Positions 38,426 through 49,239 of a stretch of 64,000 nt of DNA are shown in pieces; positions within the stretch are counted from its first letter, which is position 1, and every line of letters starts with the position of its first letter. The position numbers were made by a program, and so were the translations under genes. The notes under the pieces were generated by a model. The model was not told the origin of the DNA and made no database searches. It was given only the letters and a program-made list of their open reading frames with translations. The stretch is from Saccharum officinarum (lineage: Eukaryota > Streptophyta > Magnoliopsida > Poales > Poaceae). The stretch lies in the NCBI GenBank assembly GCA_020631735.1, contig CM036168.1, positions 96,948,932-97,012,931 on the forward strand. Reading direction: 5' to 3'.

Positions 38426-38617
38426 CGTTGTACACTAGACTTGATTAGGTGAGCTCCCACTAGCTCAGCACCTTAGACATAACTTGCATAGGATCTTTTA
38501 TAAGGTGCTTGTGATAGATAGAGGGTTGTAGTCTTGGATAGACTGAATAGTTTTAATTCTGCATTTGTTTCTGTAGCCGACACAATTAGTTTTAGAAAGG
38601 ACTATTCACCATCCCGA

Positions 38618-38634
38618 CTCTACAAGTGGTATCA
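38618..38634 (+). promoter_or_regulatory. Stray primer-binding-site-like sequence
   Basis: AAGTGGTATCAAAGCCC follows CACCATCCCGACTCTA, which resembles a copia LTR end. It suggests a second, largely deleted copia element nested here. The 38450-38617 sequence before it would be the tail of that LTR. Confidence 0.4.
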
Positions 38635-38989
38635 AAGCCCGGTTCTCTCATTTGGTTGTCTTAACCAACCAGAGAGTAAAAGGATGGTGACTACTAGTGG
38701 GTTAGATGTTGCATGTGACTGACATATTTTTAACAGCACACACTCCGCAGTGTGAAAACATGATATGCTTGATCATTTCTGTGTGATTGGTCCAAAGTTT
38801 TAGTGGGTCATTGTTGTTGCATTTACTCGTGCCCTGGATGAGAGCAATCTAACCCATGTGCAAGAGGATTGCTTGCAACTCGATGCACACGTTGTAACAC
38901 CCTATGCGTTAGTGAAGCCGTTAAGACTAATCATGCGATATGGAAGAATAATTAGGAAAAAAGAACTCAACAAATGAAGGAATAAAAAC

Positions 38990-40920
38990 AAAATGAAGCA
39001 AGGTGAGTTGGTGAAAGCCCTAGTTTAGTTTTGGATAATTGATGAAACCTAGGTGAACCAACCCTTTGCTCTAAGAGATGAATGAGATAGGTTGGTTCAT
39101 AAGTCACAACCAAGGAGGAGCTAGATGGCACTTCTGTGATGGAGATGGCAAAAGATGGTGATCAAGTGCTCCAACTTGAAAATGAACAAAGAGAAAAACA
39201 AATGGGACTCAAGGCAAAGGTATAAAGCTAGGGCCATTTTGTTTTATCGGTCAAGATACAATAGACTCCGTGATCGGGTTTAGGATGATAGTAGTCGTAC
39301 CATGAAGATGGGAGAATTCATGGTTGATGCGGTTATCAAGTGCCACTAGGTGAAATAATTCATTGCATATGCATTAGGACCTAGTATGTGCTAACTTGAC
39401 CCTTAAAATTGCTTTTTAAAATGCTAAAACACGTGCACAAGTATTTGACACACTTTGGTGTTGGCACATGAGGACAAGGGAGACGAGGTCACACTCGAAA
39501 TAGAGGAAATAGGGGCATCGGACTGAGTGCTAGACTGGACGGCTCTAAGTTCGATGGCTAACCTTAGCTACGCGCAGAGATAGAGAGTGCCCATAACGCG
39601 TCGGACCAAGCGTCGGACCACATAGGGCAGGGCATCAGACTATATGAGAATATTGTTCATTTGAGTGTGCGCGCGTACAATTGAAACTGATGTGAGAGTC
39701 AAACCACCATTGGTCTGACGGGGTAGTGTCAAACTGTCGTCCAATGGTTTTATGCATTCTGGACCTTTCTAGAATGTGTTAGACCTTGCTACAGTGTAGT
39801 CCAACAAACTCGATGTTGCAGTCCAAAGGTCGATCCGACGATGATGATCAGTGTGCGATAGAGAGCCGTTGGAGGCACAACGGTTGGTTTCATTTGAAAA
39901 GGGAGTGTGGCGGTTTTATGATGGCTGTGGTAGGGTGTTGGACCAAGAGTCAAATGGTCCAACGGTCCCGCGCCGTGGTCCGATGGTTGGCTTGAAGTGA
40001 ATAACGATTAGTTAAGGCTTGGCCTCTCTATTTAAGGTGCTTGGCCAGATTGGGCTCACTCTTGGGCATTTTTACAGTTGATACAACCTTGTGAGCCTAG
40101 CCATTCTCCTCTCACTCATCTCTCTTGGTTTGTTCATCATTTGGTGAGATTGGAGAGCATCCAAGTACATTTGCTTTGAGATATTGCATCTAGTGGCACT
40201 TGTGATTATGTGTGTTGTGGATTCTCTTGTTATTCTTGGTGGTTTCCACCACCTAGACAGCTTGGGGCAGCGAGATCATTGAGCGGAGGGTGGTGCTTGT
40301 CTTCGCTTTGATCATGGTGATTGTGAGGGGTTCTTGTGCCTATTTCCCGTGGGAGATCCTAAAAGGCAACTTTAATGGATTGCTCGTGGCTTGTGGGTCC
40401 TCTCTTGTGGTTGGTTCTTATAGCACCCTTGTGTAGGGCTACACGTGTCATGCCTATTAGCACGTGAGCCACCAAGTGTGGTGTCGCCACAATGAGGACA
40501 TAAGTTGTCGGCAAGCAACCAAACCTCGGGATGATCTTATGTCAATTTGTCTCTTGGTATTCTCATTGGACACTTGCTCGGTTCAGTATATCGCTCTATC
40601 ACTTGCATTTCAATTTCTACCATAATTGTGTAGAGCTTGTTTGCTTGTATACCTTGTGTAGCCTAGTTGAGTAATTAGTTGTAATTATTGATATTTAGTT
40701 GTTTAGTTAGCTCTCTAGTTGTGGTAGTCTTGTTTGATTGATTGTATGTGATTTACAACCTAGAGATCATAGCAACTAGTATTGGGTAGATGGCTTGCAT
40801 AGTCTTTTATAGAGCTAGAGCAAAATTTCTTATTGCCATTTTTGTGTCTAACAATTTGCTCTAGTGCTTTGTAGAATTTTTAATTAGGCTATTCACCCTC
40901 TCTAGCCATTTAGTACCTTT
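38990..40920 (+). mobile_element. Copia (SIRE/Maximus-like) LTR
   Basis: It starts near AAGCCCTAGTTTAGTTTTGG and ends AGGCTATTCACCCTCTCTAG ... GTACCTTTCA at about 40920, the usual end of these LTRs in grasses. A TATA-like CTATTTAAGG lies near 40038. Variants of a (T/G)CCGACG/GGTCTGACGG phrase recur from 39520 to 39980. The following GTTGGTCAACTC is a poor PBS. The left border is approximate; TGTAACACCC at 38893 may be the start of a different LTR. Confidence 0.5.
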
Positions 40921-41714
40921 CAGTTGGTCAACTCAACCTTAAGTGCCACAATGAAAACACTAACTATTAAATTAAAGTTTAAGTGATTTACTACTAAATA
41001 AAAATTGGAAACAACACCCACCCACCAAAGATGGTATGGATTGTTTGCTAATGCAATACGACAAACATAATTGCTTAATTGTTTAGTTGGCAAAGCTATG
41101 ACCTAGATGAGTAGATTTTCATGTCGAGCAGTTATGCTAATTGCAAAAGTACAATCTAGATTATTATCCATAGATTCTCATTTCTAAGTCAATTGTTTTA
41201 CTGAATACAAGCCAAAAACAATTATAGTAATAGCTTTTTAGTTTTTGTGGCACCACATATAACACTAATAGACTGGAAACTGGAATGGTCTATAGATGGG
41301 TCGTGTTCTCCTCCTATACATACCTATTCTACCTTTGGAGTTCCCACAATCACATAGACACATAGGGAACAACTCAGAGTATGCAGTGGGTTGTGGTGCT
41401 GAACGGTGAATGCCAAGCTGCTTCTTCCTGGCGGAGATGTCCAGTAGTGCTTGATAAGAAGTAACCAGTCGCAGTGGCAACGAAGATAGAGTAGCTTCTT
41501 CCCAACAAAGATGGCGACAGAGCATGATGATGAATCGATAGGATCAATGAGGTGGTCAGCGACGTTGCGCAGGGAGACAAGCAGGTTGGCGAGGATGAGG
41601 CTGGCGACGGAGGGGATATGGAGGCGATGAGGGCAGGCAGGGTGGTGCCAATGGGGGAGGAGATAGAGGAACTCAGGGTTGGCTCCTATGGCAAGGTAGA
41701 GCAAGTGAGTGGAT
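40921..41714. other. Sequence between two copia-like LTRs
   Basis: Too short to be a full internal region and without gag or pol motifs. The open minus frame at 41324-41704 has no recognisable domain. It may be the remains of an internal region after deletion. Confidence 0.3.
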
Positions 41715-41957
41715 AGATCAAAGCTCTAGTTTGGTTTTGGTGAATTGATGAAACCCTATGTGCTAACCTAGTTTATCTAAGTGATTATAAGATAGGTGGC
41801 ACATTCCAAGTGGTGAAGCAAATGGTGATGATCATGATGATGGTGTGGACCATGGTGATGATCAAGTGCTTGGACTTGGAAAAAGAAAGAGGAAAACAAA
41901 AGGATCAAGGAAAGTAAAACTTGATAGGAGGTTTGTTGTTTGGTGGTCGAGACACTT
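41715..41957 (+). mobile_element. Partial copia-like LTR, cut by the gap
   Basis: CAAAGCTCTAGTTTGGTTTT, followed by GATGATCAAGTGCTTGGACT, parallels the start of the LTR at 38990 (AAGCCCTAGTTTAGTTTTGG ... GGTGATCAAGTGCTCCAACT). It has the same orientation. The rest is lost in the N run. Confidence 0.5.
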
Positions 41958-42057
41958 NNNNNNNNNNNNNNNNNNNNNNNNNNNNNNNNNNNNNNNNNNN
42001 NNNNNNNNNNNNNNNNNNNNNNNNNNNNNNNNNNNNNNNNNNNNNNNNNNNNNNNNN
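41958..42057. other. Assembly gap (100 N)
   Basis: Exactly 100 N. It removes the left part of the gypsy element whose 3' end lies at 42058-49239. Confidence 0.98.
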
Positions 42058-42511
42058 GAAAGGGCTCTCGAGTCAGGAGTATCACCTACGCCTCCGAGGC
42101 TACGGTACCTCCACTCACCCCTCACACCTTTTAGAGGTGCGACTTCACGCTAGGGAGATCTAAATAACGGTTCCTAACTTTAAAAAGAACATACCCCCTG
42201 TCGCTTAGATCAGGCTCTCACACGATTACAAGGCCGCAACATCACCCTAAAGCTCGAGGCAGTTGAGCCATGAGATCACTTACGCCCCCGAGGCTACGGT
42301 GCCTCCACTCACTCCCTTACGCAAAGGATGCAGCTGCGTGCTAAGTAAATCACGCGAGAACACGATCCAAGCGATAAAGGGAAGAAAAGCTCGAATAAAC
42401 TAAATTAACCACGAACTGGTTTATGTTTCGAGTTCTTAGGGCCTTCGAGGCCACCACGACCAAAATTCGAAACACTAACTTATTACATGGGCCTTCATGC
42501 CCAGATTTGGC

Positions 42512-45500
42512 TCACAGGCCCTCATCGTCAGCAGGCGGAACCACCTCAACTTCAAAAAGCGAGGCCAGACGGCTTCCAGGCTCTTCCGCGGCTTCAATCA
42601 GCTCCAGGCAGGCATCCTCGTTCTCCTCGTCCGTCCGATCCAGGTCTGTAATGAAGCCATCAGCGACGAGCTTCATGTCGAACACAAACCCTGAACGGAC
42701 AACGGCCAACACCCTCTTTATGCCGTGACGGAGGCCATCCTGTATCTTTTCCCGTGCAAGGCGGCCCAGCGCCACCATCCGGCGGCGAAGGAGTTCCCTA
42801 AAACATCTTCCCCGGTGTTGGCGTCGGGCTCAACCCCCAGGCCATCACACACGGTGGTGATCGCGCCCTGGAGCAGCTGGGTCCTCCGGGTCTCGGCTTC
42901 GAGGAGGCTCTGGAAGGAGTTGGCAGAAGATTGGGCCTCTCGATTCTCCCTCTCTAGCTCTGAAACACGACAAACAAATTAATACCCAACGCAAGGCCCT
43001 CAACGTCGTGGCCGTAACAATCACACTTACCCTCGATATGGGTCTGCAGGCCCATGACCTCGTCGCGTAGCCCCTCGCAAGTCCGCTCGAGCCCGAGGAG
43101 GGCGTTGTCCTTGTCACCAATGGTCGCCTTTAGCGCCTCGATCTCTTGCCGAGCAGACTCGAGAGCTGCGTCCTTCTCTTGGATGGCTCCCTTCAGCGTC
43201 GTGACCTCGTCCTTCAGAGCATCAGAACGAGCAGTGGCCTGCTCGACCTCGACGTTGAGGGTGTCGCGCTGACGACTAACCTGGGAGACATTCTCCTCGA
43301 GCTCCTTCACCCATCTCGACAGGGGCTCGAGATCCCTGCGGGCCTGGGTAGCCTCCTCCCGAGCCTTGTCCATGCCAGTGCGCATCACGGCCTCGGCCGC
43401 CCACGCCTGCATCGCCTCCTCTTTCACCACCGCGTACGCAACGCGCAGCTCAGCCATTTCGGCGTTCTGATCGGAAAGCCGTTTCTGGGCCTCCTCGACC
43501 AGGACCTGTTGCTGAGACACCGCGGCCCACACGCCACTCTCATCCCGGATGAAGAGTGACTTGCGGCGGGAATACTCCTTCAGCTCCTGAACGCGATCCG
43601 AAAAAACCAAAAAGGTTAAAAAAAACCGAGGGAAAAAGACACCAAGAAAACCACGGAGAAAGACGAGGGGTCGATCATACCTCGGTGGCATCCCCCATAC
43701 TCCGCACGGCCTCGGACGCCACTCGGAGAAACCGATCAAGGTGCCCGCGGACGCCCTCGAGGTACTCCCATCGGTGCACTTCATCTTTATCGTTCAAGAC
43801 AAAGATGGGCTCGGCGTCGGGGTTCGCGGCGTCCCTAAACTGGAGGGACGGCCCCCCCACCTCGGTATCTCCGCCTCTGCCCGCGCTATCGCCAGCGCGG
43901 CGATGTCGGGCCATGACGACAACGACCCGGTCGGGGCGTCTCCTGGTCCCGCGGAAGGACCGGCCTCGCCCGCAGTTTCCACCTCTCCAACGGCCATTGA
44001 GGCACTGGCCCGATCCACGACCTCACCCCCCTCGACCCCCATCACCTGTTTCCCTTTGTCCAGGGGGGTGTCGTCGAGGGTAAGGTCCATGGTCATGGGT
44101 GCCCGCCCTCCTAAGGGAACTGGCCCCTCAACCACCGGCGCCTCCGGAGCCGGCGCCTCGACCGACGACGGCTCCGGTACCCGCGCCTCGACCATTGGTG
44201 CCCCCGGAGCCGGCGCCTCTTCTTCCGGTGCTCCGGTCAGGGGCTCGACTGCCCAGCCATCCACCGTACCCGCTGGCTCTGCCGACAGGTCTTGTTGAGG
44301 CCGCGACCCCCTCGCCAGGGCCGCCTCCTGCCCTGACACCGACGTGACCTCCTCCATGGTCACGTCAGCACCCGCCCGCTCCGCGCCGTGGACGGGTGCC
44401 TCGCCCGTCGTGACCTCAACGGCAGCCTCGACCGTCGCTGATGACCTGGGCCCCGCCTCGACCGCATCAGGCGCCACTATCTCTGCCGGTTCGGACCCCT
44501 CAACGGCTGGATCCGGGCCAGCAACCACCGTGGCGTCTGCTGGTCCCTGCCGTTGTCGCAGGCGCCCCTTCGCGGCCTTGACCTGTCGGACCTAGGCCGC
44601 ATCCTGTTCCGTCGTCCGGTTGACGACAACGGCGCTGGCCCGCAGCGACTTCACGGGGGTAAGCCCCATCGGCTTCGCCTTCCACTTTAATCTGCAAAAT
44701 GAAGAAATGTCAGCCAACGGACCCAGAGAAAGGCAGAACAACCGAGCAGAGACGCTTACCCGGAAATCGGCACCAAGGGCCTCGACCCCGTGCGACCCGC
44801 GCCTCCCGGGGCGGCCGGTTGTGGCCTTGCAGCGGCCTCACCAGCAGGCCGGATACTCCTGGGGGCCCTGACCGACGCACCGCCCTGCGCCTTCTGTGCC
44901 TCCGAGGCCAGCTGGCCTCGGGTTCTCACGCCTGCCGTCGCCGCCGCCGATGACGACGCCGGTACTGCCGTCCCAGCCCCTGCCCGAGCTTGCGGGGCCT
45001 GGGCTGGTGCGGACGTCCCCGTTGACCCCTCTTGCTGGGTCTGGGGTAAAGCGGCCCCTCCCATCGAAGGGCCCGTCACCTTCTCCGTCTTCTCCTCCTC
45101 CTCGGACCCCTCGACCACGAAGACCGAGAAGGACGCCCCCCTGATGGGTTCCACTAGGGGGCGAACATCGGGAAGGTTCCCCCAGTCCCGTCGCGGTCTC
45201 ATACCGCGACAGGGCGTCGTCGTCTTCGCCGCTGCTGTCGTCGTCCTCCCCCGAGATCGTCTCAGAGGGCGACGACGCCAGGGGACCCCGTCGATGGTCT
45301 GCCCGGCGCCGGAGCTTCTTCAACGCCTCCACCTCTTTGGCCTTGCGGATTGCCCGCTTCTTGGCCGTCTCCTTGGTTTGCTTCTTCTTGGAAGCGTGCT
45401 GGCGTCGAGCCTCCCGGGCGGGCCGATCCTCTGGGACTGGCGGACGCGTTTCCCGCAGCGCCGACAAATCCTACGCGCTGGCCTCGACCAAATCAGCGAA

Positions 45501-46467
45501 ATCCAAAAATAAACGAAATTAGCAAACATACTAGCCATAAGATACGCACCACGGGCTCGAACCCTTCGGTAGGTCTCATAGAGACCCGGTTAGCCTCCTC
45601 CACCTTGAAGTTTCCGACCATCCGGCGCGCTCGCCGGAGGACCTCCTCAAGGGCAAGGGATTCATGGGACATTCGGGTCCCCTCCAGAGATGCCTCCGGA
45701 GTCATCTGGTCGAGGCGGAGACGACGCCGGCACAGCAGCATCACTCTGCGGCGATGGAAGGCCGCGGCCACCGCCGCAGCCGTCAAGCCCCGAAGGCGAA
45801 GCTGCTACAGCGCCGCCAGCAGCGGGTCCAGGCATGGCTTCTCGGCTTCCGGCACTCCGTACGTCCAGCGAGCCTCTCGAGCGGTCAACACGCGGTCAGT
45901 GTACCTCAACAACTGATTTTCATCGTTGCGGAGGTAGAACCAACCCTCGTGCCACCCGCTGTTCGAAGAAATGAGGCGAGCCAGGATGTACAGATCTGCC
46001 CGGCTCGACCTCACCTACAGGACGCAGCTCCCTACTCGAGCCGCGGACAGGACGCCCTTCTCCCACGCCTTCTTGGCGAAGAGCTCGGCCTTGAAAAGGT
46101 GAAGCCACAGGTTCCACTGCGGCTCCACCCCAAGGTAGCCCTCGCAGACCACCGCGAAGATGGCGGCCTGCGCGACGGCATTGGGGGCAAGGTGGTGAAG
46201 CTCCACCTGGTAGTAGTGGAGGAGCGCGCGCATAAAGACGGACGCCGGCACGCCAAACCCCCGCTCGTGGAAGTAGACGAAGCTCACCACATATCCTTCA
46301 GGGGGCGCCGGCTCCCGGTGGGCAGGGGGCCGCGCGATTCACTCCGGCTGCGACCTGCTCGTCCTCGGCCGCAGCAACCCGTCCTCGACCAACTCTTCCA
46401 ACCTCCTCTCCGTCACCGAGGAGGCGGCCCAGTCGTCGGCGGGGAGGATCTGGCTTTTTCCTGCCAT
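42512..46467 (-). CDS. Antisense, intron-containing transposon protein (putative gypsy-type, PF04195-like)
   Basis: The start ATG at 46467 (MAGKSQILPADDW) leads, after one in-frame TGA near 46340 (a TGG codon would fit), to SFVYFHERGFGVPASVFMRA, LLHYYQVELHHLAPNAV and GYLGVEPQWNLWLHLFKAEL. These are the hallmarks of the plant 'putative gypsy type transposon' domain (PF04195). A basic segment (SKKKQTKETAKKRAIRKAK), acidic and proline-rich linkers, a long coiled coil (about 43080-43580) and the tail VRSGFVFDMKLVADGFITDL ... EVVPPADDEGL follow. Four GT-AG introns are visible on this strand: 45471-45549, 44692-44759, 43587-43680 and 42960-43030. Several frameshifts occur in the repetitive linker. 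Function is unknown. It lies opposite in strand to the LTR at 48046. Confidence 0.7.
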
Positions 46468-46856
46468 CGGTGCTGTCGGAAGGGGGGTGGACGAAGAGGA
46501 CGCGGTGGCAGCAGCGATGCGGGCGGAGAGCGCAATAAGGCAAGGGTTGTCTGAGGCAGAAGAATGCAGGAGCGCAAGGGAACGGTGGGGAACGCAGACC
46601 CCCAGGCCTTGATTTTATATGCCTAGGCGGAAGCCCAACGGCCGTGCGAAAGGGTAGGAACAGTATCCCGCATTAAATGCGCCCACCTAACCGTTTCCTT
46701 ACATCTCGCAGGTGTTGGGCACGTGGCCGTCCCCCACGTCATAACCGTACGACACGTCGCCCACTACCGCGTTGATCTCGCCTCCCCTCCTAAAAAGACG
46801 CGCCCGGCTAACGGGCGGGGGAGGGATCCGTGGACGGATATTCCCAGATACCTGGG

Positions 46857-47856
46857 AAACGGGCCCCGAGCCCGGTATAAGCCTCGAGGGAGCGGAGGCT
46901 GGCCCTCGACCAGGGTTCGACAGCTACCCTCGAGCAACAGAGTTAGGGACGACCAAGGGTGCGCCCGTACATGGCCAGGGCTCGAGCCACGCTCTCGAGG
47001 CACCCCAGGACGTATTCAAGGCCAAAGAAGGAGGTCCACGTAGGAATCCCCTCGGGGGAGGCATCGAGCCCTCGAATCCTGTCGAAGGGAATCGAGATCC
47101 ACACGACCACTTCTTGGCATCTTTGAGAGCACCTCCGGGCCACTAGCTGACCCCTAACGACTGGGGCACGGGCTCTCACCCGAATTCCCCCGCTAGCAGC
47201 TCACCGGGGATCGTCGGAACTCGCCCAAACGAGGATAGTACGGCGTTCTCCACCCCTCCTCCTTTTTTCGGAAAAGGAGCGTGAGGGTTGCACAGCAAAA
47301 GACGGACGGGACTCGGATCGACCTCGTGCACGCGAGGCTCGGGGTCTCGACCGCAGAAACGGGCCCCGAGCCCGGTATAAGCCTCGAGGGAGCAGAAGCT
47401 GGCCCTCGACCAGGGTTTGACAGCTGCCCTCGAGCAACAGAGTTAGGGACGACCAAGGGTGCGCCTGTACATGGCCAGGGCTCGAGCCACGCTCTCGAGG
47501 CACCCTAGGACGTATTCGAGGCCAAAGAAGGAGGTCCACGTAGGAATCCCCCCGGGGGAGGCATCGAGCCCTCGAATCCTGTCGAAGGGAATTGAGATCC
47601 ACACGACCACTTCTTGGCATCTTTGAGAGCGCCTCCGGGCCACTAGCCGACCCCTAACGACTGGGGCACGGGCTCTCACTCGAATCCCCCCGCTAGCAGC
47701 TCATCGGGGATCGTCGGAACTCGCCCAAACGAGGGTAGCACGACGTTCTCCACCCCTCCTCCTTTTTTCGGAAAAGGAGCGTGAGGGTCGCACAGCAAAA
47801 GACGGCCGGGACTCTGATCGACCTCGCGCGCGCGAGACTCGGGGGCTTGACCGCAA
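46857..47856. repeat. Two-copy tandem repeat with an exact 500-bp period
   Basis: Unit 1 (46857-47356) and unit 2 (47357-47856) both begin AAACGGGCCCCGAGCCCGG and end TCTTGACCGCA-like. Landmarks such as GACGTATTC, TTCTTGGCATC and TTTTTTCGGAAAAGGAGCG recur 500 bp apart, with scattered substitutions and no net length change. It lies between the antisense gene and the 3' LTR. Confidence 0.95.
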
Positions 47857-48027
47857 CGAATCATTCCCCAACAAAACGAATACAAGACCTCGGAGGAGTC
47901 TTGACACTCCACCGAGGCCTCGGGGGCTACACCCGGCGGGTGCGCTCGCGCGCCCCCTCCGGAAAAAATCACGACGCTACGACTCCAGTTCAAAACAAAC
48001 CTCTGGGGGAGTGATTACACACTCACC

Positions 48028-48045
48028 CAAAGGCTCGGGGGCTAC
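48028..48045 (+). promoter_or_regulatory. Polypurine-type tract before the 3' LTR
   Basis: CAAAGGCTCGGGGGCTAC abuts the LTR start. The core CTCGGGGGCTAC also occurs at about 47921-47932, which may be a relic of an earlier LTR junction. Confidence 0.6.
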
Positions 48046-49239
48046 TGTCGGTACCAACAGTACGGGGGTACCCACTGTCATCGCTACTAAAAAACTAAAA
48101 CGACTGAAACCGCAATGAAAGGCAGCCCGCCTCGACCGCGTATCCAGTCCGCCTCGTACGAGGCCCGTTCGACGGGGCGCCTCGACCGTGCTCCGGCTCT
48201 GACTCGTACGAGGCCCGCTCGACAGGGTGCCTCGACCGCGCTCTAGCTCCGACTCGTACGAGGCCCGCTCGATGGGGCGCCTCGACCGCGCCCATCCCGT
48301 ACAGCAAGGTACCTCGACGACGCTCTGACCCGCGCGAGGCTCGTCCGCCCACTCGGAAAAACTCCGACTCGCGTGAGCCCGGGTCGAGCACCTCGACTCC
48401 TTCTCTTTACCTACCCCAGGACAAAAGCCATAGCATTCAATGCGGTTACCTGCTACCACCTACCGGCATGGCTGCGACCAAGATCGACGTAGGAACAATG
48501 CCCGTGTCAGATCTCACTGTTTTACCGCCCATCCCGTGATGGGAGGTGAAACCCGTCACTATACCCACCTTACCGCGCACTGTTTACCATCGATCACCCT
48601 CGAGGGAGGATAAGACAAGGCCCCTTCTCCGCGATCTCAGGGATTCGGCCTTATCCATCCGGTCTCGACCCAGCCTCGACCCAACCCCGACGCTCGACAT
48701 AGTTCAACGGCAAGGGAAGGACGGTATGGCACGGCGCTCCGGGTCATTTCGCCGTCTCATCTCCCACAACGCCATGGCATCCAGGGATGGCCGGCCATTC
48801 CCAGAGCACGTCGCTACGGTCAGCTCAACAGGAATCGATAAAACATCACCTCAAGGCTCCCCGTCGTCTTGGCCTCCTCTTGTCCTATAAAAGGGCGGGC
48901 CAGGGTTCTACAATGGGGACCGAAAGAGGAGACGGGAGAACAAAAAACAACGACAGACAACGAAGCAAAACAAGAGATCGATATCTCAAGCAACGACCAT
49001 TTTCCTCTTTTTCCTCTCTTTGAGACTTGGGCTCGACGCCCTCTCTCGCATGCTTGTAACCCCTACACGAGCACTTCGGTGCAAGGAAATACAAACTTCT
49101 CCACCCCCGCTGGACGTAGGGCCTTCTTTTGCCCGAACCAGGATAAACCCCCGTGTGTTCTCCTTGCATCACCATCCAGGAAAGAGACACACAGCATTTA
49201 CTCGTTGGTTTAGGACCCCCTCGGGTCCGAACACCGACA
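48046..49239 (+). mobile_element. Ty3/gypsy LTR (1,194 bp)
   Basis: TGTCGGTACCAACAG ... CCGAACACCGACA. A TATA box (CCTATAAAAGGGCG) lies at 48884-48897. A 50-bp tandem repeat fills 48129-48330 in the U3 part. No intact partner LTR lies in the window. Confidence 0.85.
48129..48330. repeat. 50-bp tandem repeat in LTR U3
   Basis: Units begin GCCTCGACCG at 48129, 48179, 48229 and 48279. The first three contain CTCGTACGAGGCCCG(C/T)TCGA, and CTCGTACGAG is a perfect palindrome. The fourth unit is divergent. Confidence 0.9.

Larger units (their letters stand above)
42058..49239 (+). mobile_element. 3' portion of a plus-strand Ty3/gypsy element with an antisense gene
   Basis: The right LTR (48046-49239) reads forward: TATA at 48886 and TGTCGG...CCGACA ends, preceded by a purine-rich tract. 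The preceding 6 kb therefore belongs to the 3' half of a plus-strand element. It contains no pol. Its only gene (42512-46467) runs on the opposite strand and has introns. Tandem repeats occupy 46857-47856. The 5' LTR, gag and pol would lie in or beyond the N gap, or are absent. Tat-lineage gypsy elements of grasses are known to carry such extra ORFs between pol and the 3' LTR, which is the basis for the tentative lineage. Confidence 0.65.

Noticed and set aside
41324..41704. 126-codon minus-strand frame between copia LTRs
   Set aside because: Composition and context fit retroelement debris; no motif seen.
46857..48330. Possible CRISPR-like array
   Set aside because: Units are directly adjacent with no spacers, and this is a plant retroelement; they are ordinary tandem repeats.
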